From Gracilaria gracilis (Eukaryota; Rhodophyta; Florideophyceae; Gracilariales; Gracilariaceae): a stretch of DNA of 64,000 bases. The stretch's first letter is position 1. Every line of letters starts with the position of its first letter. The notes beneath the pieces were generated by a model. It was not told the DNA's origin and did no database searches. It saw only the letters and a list, made by a program, of their open reading frames with translations. Location of the stretch: contig JARGSG010000006.1 in the NCBI GenBank assembly GCA_030374805.1, forward strand, positions 1,178,001 through 1,242,000. Direction: 5' to 3'. This document shows, in pieces, positions 54,260 through 64,000 of the stretch. Position numbers and translations under genes: made by a program.

Positions 54260-55110
54260 ATGTTTAAAAGGGGTAGAAGGAGAGAATTGGGGGTGGGGAG
54301 GGTGGTTGGGGCTGATTCGGGTGGAGGGGATGGGGGACTGGACAGGATGTTTGCGGCGGAGATTGAGGAGCGGTTGAGGAAGCGTGGAGGAGATCTTAGG
54401 GAACATTTGGATGACTAGATTTCTCAGATTGTGGGTGAGATGGGAGGTGTGGTGCTGAGTGTGTCGGAGATTGGGGTGCCATTGGATTTGATTTCCACGA
54501 CTCAGAAACCGATGAAGTTGGCTGGAGTGGGGAGTGGAAGGCATGTGATTGAGATGGTAGAGTGCGTTGGGAGGAAGATGGTGTAGCTCAGAATGAGGGA
54601 TATGAGACTGAGGGGCCGCGTGGAGGTGGCATAGGCGCAAGTGAGACAGGTGGAGAAGGCGTGCCAATTGTTGTAGATGAAGAATCTGGCAAGGGCAGGA
54701 GCCGCTAGGAGGAATGAAGGAAGAGGGAAAGGATCGCTGGTGACGCCAGACTCTCTGGTAGGACGTGAGCGTGTGAGTGGAAAGAGCGGAGAAGGGAATG
54801 GAGGGGGGGTTGGGGAAGTCGGCTGAAAAAGAGGCGAAAGGGTGGGGTTATGATGGATTTGGATGGGGAAGTGTGTGTGCCACGGCAGCTGCCGGGTGGG
54901 GCCCCACTAGTTGCGTTTGGTGGTGCGCCGGCGGCTGTGCCAACGGCGGAACGCATACTAGAGCAACAGGAGGAGAAGAGGCTGGGAGGGGTTTGGAGCC
55001 AGTTTGGGGCTGGGAGGGCGTACGAAAATGGAGAAAGTGTTCTGTTGGAGTTCTTCAACTTGAAATTTAGGGAATCTGAGACTCAGGACCCGAATGCGGG
55101 GTTAGAATGA
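54260..55110 (+). CDS. Unknown protein, four in-frame UAG codons and a probable G-run frameshift
   Basis: From the ATG at 54260 the frame runs 188 codons to a TGA (54824), interrupted only by TAG at 54416, 54584, 54632 and 54674. The text on both sides of each TAG is coherent: LREHLDD-ISQIVGEMGG, ECVGRKMV-LRMRD, GRVEVA-AQVRQVEKACQLL-MKNLARAGA. This is a helical, amphipathic region that reads naturally with Gln at the gaps. A run of seven G (54802-54808) probably causes a shift into the second frame, which continues with WGSRLKKRRKGG (nuclear-signal-like) and MMDLDGEVCVPRQLPGGAPL and ends ESVLLEFFNLKFRE... at TGA (55108). The plus strand is very purine-rich. Antisense ORFs here are shadows. 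The function is unknown. Confidence 0.5.
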
Positions 55111-55209
55111 GGGAGCGCTAGTGGTGGGCTCGTAAGTTTTTAGACTGTTTTTGACGAGTGTGGGGAATGTAAAGTTACAAACGGTGGCAGAGAAACTGCA
55201 AAGTAGCCT

Positions 55210-55905
55210 TCAACTCCAGTACGTGAGGTTTGAACTGCACTGAACGGAAACGTAATTTCCACAATTTTTTTGTTGCCTTGCTAACTAGCGCAAACTGCAA
55301 AAATGCTAGTTTTTCCGACTTTTATTTTCACAACTAGCGATCTGGCATATTAAACTAGCATTCCGAGAACACCGACGAAACTGCCGCATACTGCCATTAC
55401 ATTTCTTGCATTTCGCGCCCAGCAGAGCGCGCTTTGCTTTCCTCAGATAATAAACTGCGTCCGAAATATTGCTGTCGATTGCAATTTGCTCAACTTTAGC
55501 AAAAATATGACGCAGATGTGACTCGGAAGGTAAAAGAAAAACAGGGAGATTGTCTTCATCTTCAAAACTGGCCCCCTAATTCGCTTTCTCCACCGCAAGG
55601 GCAATAAACTGCTCATAAACATGCAGTTCGTCGTTCACTACTGCCTCTTGTATACCTCTATCTTCCTCAGTACAAACCCAGTGCCGGATATTATTAACAG
55701 TAGTAGTCTCTTGAAGCTGATGAAAAAGAGAATCACGTCGTTCAACTTCAGCAGATAACTTTTTTATCCATTTTGTCATCTGCATCACCTCTTGATCCTT
55801 TACGATGGAAGACATTTTCCCTTTCACAGCACCTTCTATTTTGGCCTGGATTTTGTGCCACGCTATTTTGGATAGCACTAAACGTGGGGCGGCTCTACTC
55901 ATCAT
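55210..55905 (-). CDS. Unknown ORF with Cys cluster, in-frame UAG codons
   Basis: From ATG about 55905 the frame encodes a helical first part (IKKLSAEVERRDSLFHQLQE) to a TAG at 55576-55578. It then continues for about 90 codons (FEDEDNLPVFLLPSESHLRH, IFAKVEQIAIDSNISD, YYLRKAKRALLGAKC) into a Cys-rich segment CKKCNGSM...RRC...LICQIASC...KSRKN. Further TAGs lie at 55306 and 55285, and a TGA at 55210. The C-x2-C...C...C spacing followed by a basic KSRKN/FF-like stretch recalls the N-terminal zinc ribbon of IS1595/ISXO2-type transposases, but the match is weak. It could be the N-terminal part of a transposase or an independent zinc protein. Confidence 0.4.
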
Positions 55906-55930
55906 GGAACTATTGCGCAATCCCCCCTGT

Positions 55931-56216
55931 AGCTACTGCTCTAATGGTGCCTGACTTTACAATACACTAAGGGGAAGTTGAGGTGGACCACAATACATAC
56001 AAGCTGCACCGGCGCCGATCCTCAATGCGAGCATGACGTCATCGGCTGCGCCCATGACCTATTTTCGTAGGCCAGCAATGTTAAGCTAAACTAAATTAGA
56101 AATTAGACGTTAGAAATAATAAAATAGAAAATACCAATTGGATGAAGTGCAGCCAGCAAGGCGCACAATTAGGCCCACGTGGCACCAACCCATTGAGGCC
56201 TCATTGTACTGCAGAT
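55931..56216 (+). repeat. Direct repeat F, copy 1
   Basis: About 285 bp match 59105-59391 in the same orientation at roughly 85% identity, judged by eye. The shared sequence includes GCATGACGTCATC, CCAGCAATGTTAAGCTAAAC and GCCCACGTGGCACCA. No clear target duplication or TG/CA end is seen, so these may be old LTRs, copies of a non-autonomous element, or a plain duplication. Confidence 0.75.
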
Positions 56217-56519
56217 CGCGGTGATTGAGGCTGAGCATCTTTTCTAATTAACTTCGCTTAACCCTTGTCGGGAACCTGGAACTATGCGTGTCCATCAACG
56301 AATTATTACTAAAAATCCACATCGCTCCAGCAGTGCTTCCCAAAAGTATTTAGAAATCACAATAAAATGGATATTTGAGTTTGACGACGGTTCCAGGTCT
56401 GAAAAGTGATTATAAAGCGCCTTGCAGACCCTCATAAAAAACTTTGGAATTTTCTGCACTGGAGAGACTCGGAACTGGTCGGCGCGCAGAGTTCCAGGTC
56501 TGCCCGACAAGGGTTGAAA

Positions 56520-57303
56520 ATCTTTCTTGTGCCGTCGGCATAACCTCTTTGATGGCGTTTATTCTCCCTTTAGGTAGAGAGATGATCAAGGTATTCGTTC
56601 TTTTTGTTTTTAGGAGAAACTAGAAAATTGGAGATGATGTTCTTGAACGGTTTTGAGAATATTTCCTCATTAAGCAGCAGAATTATAGACGTTTTTTTGC
56701 TATAGCACGAATCCTGTTTGGCTCTGGTAAGGTTCATGTAAAAGAGAGCAGGGCGTGCAAAGCATTTGGTGTAAGCCGAGATAGATTCTATTGGCTTAGC
56801 TTGCAACACGTCACTTCTTTTTACAGGCAAACTATACGACGGTGCCTATATACGGTTGAGTCCTTTGCGAAGCGAGCCAAATTTTCTTCATAAAATGCAT
56901 CTCGTTGATGGTCATGTTACTGAACTGCGCTGTCAACACTAACGTACCAGTCGATAGGCCTTTTTGATCAGCGTTTTTTACAAAATTCAATAGATCTGTA
57001 GAGAATTGTTTTTGACGTAGTTGCTGCATCTTTGGCGCAAGAATCACCGTCTCTAGCACATGCTTGGGTGGTTTTAGCCCATTTGTAACCGGCTTTGTGC
57101 CATTGTAGTTTATTCATCTTGTGGCGGAGCTCTGGTGGCACCAATATATTGCTTGGAGAGAGATCTTCTTCTGAGCCTATAACTTTCAGGTGGGCTTCAG
57201 TTATAAACTCCAAGTTCATGGTAGAAGCACAGTGATGAAGGAATAGTTCACTAGCAGGACAGATTGGCACGAGATATGTCTGTCTTGGGAAGCTCTTTGC
57301 CAA
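56520..57303 (-). pseudogene. Degraded ORF cluster, TE-like, family unknown
   Basis: Three adjacent minus-strand frames look coding but are offset from one another: 56968-57303 (PRQTYLVPICPASELFLHHC, MNKLQWHKAGYKWAK), 56832-57059 (STDLLNFVKNADQKGLSTGT, INEMHFMKKIWLAS) and 56570-56830 (NEEIFSKPFKNIISNFLVSP). They probably derive from one protein with frameshifts. No catalytic signature is recognisable. They lie between the repeat F copies and abut repeat E, which fits a decayed transposon. Confidence 0.35.
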
Positions 57304-57434
57304 AGCTCCCGGGCTAAGCAGAGTGCCTTTAAATAAGGATACTAGGTGACCGGTGGGCTAACTTATGACGTACTACTTTTCGACTAAATTATACGTCTGT
57401 TTTTACATGTGTACGTATCTGTACGACACTAACA
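57237..57434 (+). repeat. Dispersed repeat E, copy 2
   Basis: This is the direct counterpart of 2140-2336. It overlaps the 5' end of the degraded minus-strand ORFs. In copy 1 the neighbouring DNA is a Tc1 relic, so the repeat moves independently of its neighbours. Confidence 0.7.
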
Positions 57435-57761
57435 GCCGCCCCAATACTTTTTTTTGTATGGAAATAGTATGTGAAAATTTTTTCGTGACGTGGCGACTTC
57501 TAAGTGGCCATATCTAATTTGAACCATTGGAACATTGTGTGACTTGCAGGGGACCTCTCTGCAAGTTCCATAGTGTGCGGCGTGCCGTCTCCCATATTCT
57601 TTGATAGAACCAGTGTCCCACACAATAGCCCATCGGGAAATGCACCACCAAAGCATCGATTGCGAATTGCCTTCTGGAGAACGTCGTTCCTTTTCGAAGG
57701 CGATTCCAGTCCGAGCAAGTTCTTTGCCAACCGTCACTATGCCACACCCACTTTCGTACAT
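57429..57761 (-). pseudogene. Degraded ORF, possibly transposase-related
   Basis: A 110-codon frame with overlapping alternatives occurs here. Fragments such as GKELARTGIAFEKERRSPEG and MLWWCISRWAIVWDTGSIKE are protein-like but lie in a region with several competing frames. I see no motif that fixes the family. Confidence 0.2.
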
Positions 57762-58167
57762 CAGAGAACATGTTCGGTAGTCCTTTGTGATTCCATCACA
57801 AGCCAGTACCCTACTAAAAGCCCCTTTGCAACAATTACTTGATTCCTCTATGTTAGATCAAACTACTACGTCTTCCGTGGCGACCAGAAAATCAGTTATG
57901 GAACCATCAAGCACAATAAAATCAATACGTAGCACTACCATTATATTATATACGCAAAGTTGCGTTGGCGGAGCTGCTTGCGAATTGCTGCCGCTAACTC
58001 AGGCGCCAGAGTGTTCCAGTTGGTTGGCCCTAGAGCGTCCATAAGACACAAAGTAGCCACTTCGGAACCTAAGCGTTCTTCTCTCTCACAAAATGGGAGA
58101 GTATAGGAATACAGAGCAAGATGAGGGTGCGGACGGCTCTCTGGGCGTCACTGCTGTCACCCATACA

Positions 58168-58365
58168 CTGTATTAACGGCAAAATATTGGAATGCTTAAT
58201 AGCATATGAGTGGCTTTCAAAACACTCATATTTTATTCCCATGCGATAATAAAAAGTATTGGAACGGCTCTAAAGGCCGTTCCAACACCTTTGGGAATAA
58301 AATATGAGTGTTTTGAAAGTCTGCCATATTCTATTTGGAATTACAATACTTTGCCGTTAGTACAG
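58168..58365. mobile_element. Foldback (MITE-like) element, 198 bp
   Basis: The sequence is one large inverted repeat: arms of about 95 nt around a short centre at CGGCTCTAAAGGCCG. The outer ends are CTGTA(T/C)TAACGGCAAA and complement. An internal 30-nt block with TTTCAAAACACTCATATTTT is perfectly mirrored. No ORF is present. Such elements are usually non-autonomous DNA transposons. The flanking duplication is unclear. Confidence 0.8.
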
Positions 58366-58369
58366 CATA

Positions 58370-59104
58370 TTGAAGGCAGCAATGACCTCCAACGCAGCCG
58401 TCATCACCCTTATCTCCACGTGTTTCTTTTTATGATCCATACGAGGAGAAGAAAAAGGAAAGACTGGCAGCTTTAAGGTCGCGATAACTCGGCACCAAGG
58501 CCTATCTAGCATCATTGCATCTTTTTGTATACACAACACGCTACTTCTACTTGTTTGGAGCTATTGGTACGCATCGCTTGCACACCTTTATGGCTTACTG
58601 TGCGCTGGAAAACAAATAGTTGCGGCAAAGTGGCTGTGAGTTTACATGAAGGGAAACCAATAGTTTGCAGCCAAGTGGCGGTCGTTTGAGCCGGAAAAAA
58701 AGTAAAAGGTTGCTGCGGAGTGGCACTGGGTTAAGAGAGGTCTTGCATAGGACTATAATTGGAAACAGAACCATTGTTAACGCGAGGAAATGAGCTATCT
58801 ACGTTCTGGGAGTTTGTGTTACGATTAGTAATTTTATCTTGCGGGCGGTTGGTGCCGAAGAATTGGGATGTGGGAAGCCATGTGTCGTACAAATACCGAT
58901 AAGGTGTGGGGTCTGTCTGGTAGAGGGAGCGCGCAAGGGCTCAGCCTAAAGGGGAAAAACACACAACCAATATGGTAGTAGGGCACCTGAAACCCGTAGT
59001 GGCAAATGGCGGAGCAACTAGTCTAGACCGTGTAGGTTTACGGTAGTAGACGTCGACGCACGGTAAAACCTGAATAGTAATAGAGTAGCAAGTGACCAAG
59101 ATGG
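58370..59104. other. Intergenic stretch, nothing supported
   Basis: Only short ORFs occur here, with no recognisable motif or repeat beyond the boundaries of the foldback element and repeat F. Confidence 0.35.
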
Positions 59105-59391
59105 TATAGTTACTGCCCTAATGTGGCCTGACTTTACAATACCCGAGGGGGAAGGCGAGGTGCACCACAATATATACAAGGTGCACCGACGCCGATCTTC
59201 CATGCGGGCATGACGTCATCAGCTGTGCCCATGACCTACTGTCATGGGCCAGCAATGTTAAGCTAAACTAAATTAGAAATTAGGAATTAGAAATTATAAA
59301 ATACAGAATACCAATTGGGTGCAGTGCAGCCAGCAAGGAGCCCAAGTAGGCCCACGTGGCACCATTCCATTGAGGTCTCATTGTACTACAG
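59105..59391 (+). repeat. Direct repeat F, copy 2
   Basis: This is the counterpart of 55931-56216, in the same orientation and 3.2 kb away. Confidence 0.75.
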
Positions 59392-59426
59392 ACCCCTTTT
59401 TACCCTGAGCCACGCCCTCGTGGCTC

Positions 59427-60235
59427 CTAGATCCTCTCATCAAGTTTGGTGGCATTGACATACCAATCGGGTTCACGGCACATCGCATTGGTTGTCTTGC
59501 GATATGCGCCGCGCTTGTACCACAATGGGGACCGCTTCTCCATACCATCATGGTGGGTACCATTTTCATTTCGTAACGCACAACATCTCTCCGCCTCACC
59601 TTCATGGACTTCGAAAACCAGCTTGGATTGTGCCCTGGCCATCTTCTGGTTGACGGCAACCTGGCAGAATCAATTGCGATACCATCAGGTTTCTTGTGAC
59701 CACTCGGGTATACTCGCAAAAGAGCTTGTGTAGATTTCCACCTCTTCCGGGTACCACAATCCCTTAAGGGCTTCAGCATTCCCATATTGGTCGTAGCCTT
59801 CGCATGTTGCTCGCCTGTCTCGACCGATGACACCGTTCGGGTTCGTGCAATTACCAATTTGGACATGACTAGCAGATGAGCCGACCTGTCACCTTTAGGG
59901 TTTCTGCAATTTGGGCCAAGTAGGAGACACTGTCCTTCGTCCGTTGCAGAGCAGCTATACCTCGAAGGTGTCTATTCCCACCACTGACAGGTGTGGATAC
60001 CGGCAGTGTGCAAGATGCTGACGATTCCCAAGAGGTACACTCTGTCGCGGTGCGTGATGGGCTTGGCGCTTCATTCAATACACCTAAGGTGGATGGATGG
60101 CCGCTTCGGTTGGCGTCTGCAGTTTACTGCCACAAAGGGTTGCAGTTTCATGTGCATCAAACCACCCTCGGTGTCGATCATCCATGGCGAGCCGCGACAA
60201 CCTTGACGTGGTCAAAAAGCGCGATAACCATTTAG
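59427..60235 (-). pseudogene. Degraded retroelement-like coding sequence, family unknown
   Basis: On the minus strand the frames at 59869-60078, 59378-59866 and 59427-59642 carry protein-like stretches (LPVSTPVSGGNRHLRGIAAL, SGHKKPDGIAIDSAR, QSKLVFEVHEGEAERCCALR, PLWYKRGAYRKTTNAMC), but frame changes and stops separate them. They lie downstream of the Gag at 61633-63898 on the same strand, so they could be remnants of a protease or other Pol part, but no active-site motif is recognisable. Confidence 0.3.
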
Positions 60236-60239
60236 GAAC

Positions 60240-61630
60240 CATGTCCATTCTGTTTTCAAAGAATACCACATAGGTTTCGATCGGTTTCGCACCTCATAAG
60301 AAAATGAACTTTCATGGTAAGTACAAAAATTCGTTCCCTTCTAGACCATCCGAGTTATATTCATGTCCTTTCTGGCCTCCCTCCCATCCCGCAGTGGTCT
60401 CCTTCCTCCCTCTATGGTTGTGGCATTACCATATAGGTCCTGGCGTGTGCCATTCGTTTGGCCTCCTTGCCCTTCGTTACCGTCATGGTCGATTAGATTG
60501 TTCCATAAAGGATCTCGATTGTTCCATACAGGTTCATTTCATGCTCTCTTTCTGATTTACATAACTTTGAAACACCCTCAAGGTTTCTAGCGTACCATAA
60601 AGGGCTGCGCAGCATTACTCATGTCTCCCGCGCAGTTCTATGCTCCACCTTTAAGGTTTATTCCAAACCGCATCAGACCCCATCGGTGTCGTTCTTCATT
60701 ACCACGAAGGTTTGGTTCTTCACAGCCACTATCCGGGTGACGCAATCCTCTGTCGTGTCTCTACTACCATAAACAGCTCAAACCAAATTGGTGGACCTTG
60801 CAGTTGCACTTCTGTGCGCAGCGAGCGTCACGTAGTACCGATTTGGTAGCTTGGAGGGTGCCGCGCGACGACGCGCGTGTGCCCGTAATGTACCTGAATG
60901 GTTCTGCATGGTCTCTTGGCGCACAAACGTGCACAATCTACACCAGACCCATGAGGTTACTTGCAAAGCGAATCAAAAAATGGCACGCCGAAATTACCAC
61001 ACCAAACGGTATCAAAAACGCCGAAACTCTTTTTGGTCTGTATCTTGGGAACCAAGCGGTTTCAGAGGCTGAGAATGGCCGATTCGGGAGCGCGGCACGC
61101 CTAAAATACTTAGATTTTTTGACCATGCCGGTGCACGCTACCTACAGACAATAGTGTAAACCGAACCGGTTACCCAGCGCGGCGCTCTTCGGATCTGGGG
61201 CGAGTCTCTCGCTTATCAAAAAACGTAATTTTTTGGCTTTCAGCACTTGGGTTTGGAGCCATGCGTGCGCGGCGCGTGCCATGGAAGTGCGCGCGCGTGC
61301 CGGCGGCGTGCCAGCTTTGGCGTCGCTGAGACGCTGACGCGCAAAGCGCATCTCTCGTCGGGCTGCATTCGGTACGTCGTGATCGCTAAACCTTCACGGT
61401 TTTCCGGCAAACCTTCTTGGTCTCTTCGATGCACTCTGATTAACTTCTCCCAGTTGGTGTTAGCTTCTTCATTAAAGTTATCCAGTTAGGTGTTGCAGTT
61501 ATCTTCAGTTACCATGTGGGTGCGATGCGCAGCGAATGAGGGAAAGCGCCGGTATCAAGTATATACACAACGGGAACCTGTAGGAAATTGAAAAAGCCTA
61601 ATGGAGCATCAATTTATAGTTATTGTACTT
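60240..61630. other. Stretch between Gag and degraded downstream sequence
   Basis: I see no supportable gene. Small ORFs on both strands overlap each other. A GC-rich patch lies at 61240-61340. Confidence 0.35.
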
Positions 61631-61632
61631 CA

Positions 61633-63898
61633 TCAGACAAACCACATTGGATATATCTGATTCTTCCTTTTCCTCCTGTAAGGTTTCTTGTTCCGGTATC
61701 GACGGGCCTGCCAATTCAAGTTTAGGGGTGGCCCCTATGCTAACCGTTCGGTGTCTTCCTGCTCCTCCTGAGCGGGACTGTCCTTCTCCAAGATTGGTGT
61801 GTCCTCGCCGAGATGAACATGAGATGGTGATGGTTGAACTTGTACCCTCTTTCCAGATTCATACAGGTTACGGTGGTTCTGCTGTCTGGCACCGATTAGA
61901 TGTTCCCGCACCCCTGGTAGTATTTTGTTACATCTGTTCGCCAGATGGTTTGGCGATAAACAGAGCCAGCAAACTAAGCCACCTTTCTGGTAATCATGCA
62001 TTGCCATAGAGGTAGGTCTGGTAACAGGATTGGTCGATGCTGTAGCATATGAAGATGCTTGCGAACCACCTGTTGAGGTTTGTTGAGTGCTCTCCGCACT
62101 TGGTGGCGACCTTACCGATGCCGGTGGTACTGTCGACGACCAATTACCAATAGAGGTGGCTCGTGATTGAGCCTGCGGCGCGGTCCCGAGATGAACGGCC
62201 ATCCCGGTTGGTACGCGAATGAGCGAATCATCCCCTGAGGTAGTGCTTTCTTCTAGCTCCAATCCTGACCGTTTCAGGTTATCCCTTGAGGTATAGGCCG
62301 CAGACGGCTTCTTTCCGTGACGGAGAGTGTCGCCTAGGCCCTGAGCATAACGGGGAAGCCTATTATATTCCACCTGACGGTTATTCGCCAGGTAGTTGCG
62401 CACCTGCGAACGGATCTCTTTGTCGACATTGTCGGCAAAGAGCGACTTCAACATACTAGTGGTAAAGACATTACCGCATCGGGTATCCAGATTCCAAAGA
62501 CCCAACTAGAATTCCATTTTGGTTTGGCTAGAGCACTGGCGATAAGCCTGCACCTCAGCGTAACCTTCTTGGATAACCTCATCGGTAGTGTAAGTTTCTA
62601 GCATGAAATTAACCACTTCTGGGTACGTCCCTAACATCTCTGTTCCCTCTTCGTCAACCGCCAGGGTATTTCCACGAAACGTGCCTTGCAGCAAGTGGTA
62701 AGATTGACGTTTAGGATAAAACTGGAATATAAACATGGCAGAACCTTCTGAACACCCATTTTTGGTCACATGCAATCTTGAACTTCTGCAAAAACTCAAT
62801 TACCGCAATGGGATCATCATCTGTGATGGTAGTATCACCCATCTGGAAGCGGAGCTTCTTGTGGTGCTTGGTGATCTTCTGCGCAACCTCTTGGGTGCAA
62901 GCAGAGGATCGGTTTCTCAACAGATATGACCTACAATCAACCGCTTTGGTGAACAGGTCGTTCAGCGGCTGACGCACCTCTAGGATTGTATCGGTGTCCG
63001 AATCCGAGTCGGACGACTCGTACCGTTTCTTCTTACCTTTACGGTTTCTCTTTGACGACTTCTTCGCCTACCTGTTCGGTTTCTTCTTGCGTCTACCTCT
63101 ACGGTCATCATCCGAGAATGAACCAGTATCGGTATCGGAGCTCGACGAATCGGGGTCAGAGTCGTAGCCTGGACTCTTTCCCTTCTTCCTCCTCCTTTCT
63201 TTGCCCTTGCGGTTTCTTCTTCGCCGCCCCTCATCTGGGTCAGACGAATCGTCCTCAGGTCCACCAGTCTTGGTGTCCTTTCGAACGTTACCTGCAATGG
63301 GTGGCAAGTACACGTGTCGAGGGCCCATCTCTATACGGCTCTCTTGACCTTGCCTTAAACCTCGTAGGTACGCACTATCGCCCGGAATTGGCTTGATTGT
63401 TGCGGAAGAACCGGCAGGGATCCCTTGTGGTATGCGAGTAACCATATTCACCCCAGGGGTTTTTGTTTCCGCCATTCCTTCGGAAACCCAAAGGTCTGGA
63501 ACCACTCGGTAGATATGCTCCCGGGCACCCGTTTAGAGGTATGTTTCAACCAATTTAGGTATGCATTGAGAGAGATCTTGCACGGCTCGATCAACCACCA
63601 AGCGGGTAACGGCGTCCATGTCCATTGGGGTCATAGCTTCATTAACCGTAGCGGTAAAAACAGCTTTCGCTCGATCTTCCAATTGGGACCAAAGGTTCCC
63701 AATCGTTGTCGGCAATTACTTATTAGGTTCAGGAACCAACGGTGGCTGAGTGCCCGTATCCTTTGAGGTTCCGGCCCAAAGTTGCCGAAGCAGCTCCTCG
63801 GGATTATCCAGAATGGGTTTAACGCCCGAAGCCGCAGCAGAACCCTTGTGGCTAGGTGGCGGGCTAGAGCCACGAGTAATCCTTGTAGGTCTTTCCAT
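61633..63898 (-). CDS. LTR-retroelement Gag with CCHC knuckle, several in-frame UAR codons and one frameshift
   Basis: The ATG at 63896-63898 opens a frame that is continuous except for TAA at 63716 and 63533, TAG at 63068, 62506 and 61735, and a one-base shift near 62770. No TGA occurs until 61633. Landmarks in order: LPTTIGNLWSQLEDRAKAVF; VVPDLWVSEGMAETK; a basic and Ser/Asp tract (GRRRRNRKGKERRRKKGK, DSDPDSSSSDTDTG); QPLNDLFTKAVDCRSYLL; a capsid-like domain (GTYPEVVNFMLETYTTDEVI, LGLWNLDTRCGNVFTTSMLK, EIRSQVRNYLANNRQVEYN); and the knuckle CWLCLSPNHLANRC. After the last TAG a very basic tail follows (RRYRNKKPYRRKRK). Its 5' LTR would lie beyond the right edge. Either an eroded Gag or one that uses UAR as sense. 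Confidence 0.7.
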
Positions 63899-64000
63899 AA
63901 TGACCAATAGTGATATCCAATTGCTTCGCGAGTATTCCTACGAAACCAAATAGGTGTGTGAACTTCCAGAATCCTTTCGAAAGTCTTCTGTTCACCAGTA

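Noticed and set aside
54209..55058. Minus-strand ORFs of 117 and 152 codons rich in His, Ser, Pro and Leu
   Set aside because: They lie antisense to the better-supported plus-strand frame. Their composition mirrors the purine-rich plus strand and shows no motif.
59400..63900. Apparent enrichment of ACC...GGT half-palindromes
   Set aside because: Spacing and flanks vary, and much of the region encodes Thr/Gly-containing protein. I could not separate this from chance.

Overview
The window looks like nuclear DNA from a eukaryote, probably an alga or another protist. It is gene-poor and dominated by transposable elements of several classes, many of them nested. It contains short spliceosomal introns: 51 nt at 53161-53211 (GTGAGC...CAG), 62 nt at 41898-41959 (GTAAGT...TACTAAC...CAG) and about 177 nt at 9903-10079. 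I see no rRNA, no complete tRNA, no CRISPR array and no bacterial operon structure. I cannot name the species from sequence alone.

Layout. 1-1560: part of a Gag-like ORF and its leader (minus strand). 2.1-3.6 kb: a dispersed repeat and a decayed Tc1/mariner. 4.86-5.38 kb: a small intact gene. 6.9-13.3 kb and 21.4-25.3 kb: segmental duplications that carry small gene families, including an inverted pair encoding a Cys-containing, apparently secreted protein. 13.9-21.2 kb: a non-LTR-type reverse transcriptase gene split by a tyrosine-recombinase (DIRS-like) retrotransposon. 26.06-29.30 kb: a Myb/SANT-like (DUF6818-type) ORF split by a TA-flanked DDE transposon with matching terminal inverted repeats. 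29.5-33.7 kb: a GC-rich island with an unknown gene and a broken tRNA dimethylguanosine methyltransferase (Trm1) copy. 34.0-35.2 kb: a PIF/Harbinger transposase. 35558-42315: a complete Copia element with 230-bp LTRs and a TSD. 42934-48580: a pyridoxamine-phosphate-oxidase-like gene split by a second Copia element (43332-48391, 280-bp LTRs, TSD). 50.0-52.2 kb: a retroelement leader, the start of a gag and an array of long palindromes. 52.8-55.9 kb: three unrecognised ORFs. 55.9-59.4 kb: a pair of direct repeats enclosing TE debris and a foldback element. 59.4-64.0 kb: degraded retroelement sequence and a Gag with a CCHC knuckle, running off the right edge.

Three insertions are especially clean. 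Joining the flanks while keeping one target-site copy leaves an uninterrupted reading frame in the DUF6818-type gene and in the oxidase gene. The two halves of the split reverse transcriptase carry complementary motif sets.

A recurring oddity is that many otherwise open coding regions contain in-frame UAA or UAG codons but end at UGA. One UAG sits exactly at the invariant Gln of the reverse transcriptase QGDP motif, and one ORF near 54.3 kb has four UAGs. This could mean that UAR is read as glutamine or is leaky in this organism. It could equally be ordinary decay of transposons, and there is counter-evidence in the window. It is the most important observation to test.
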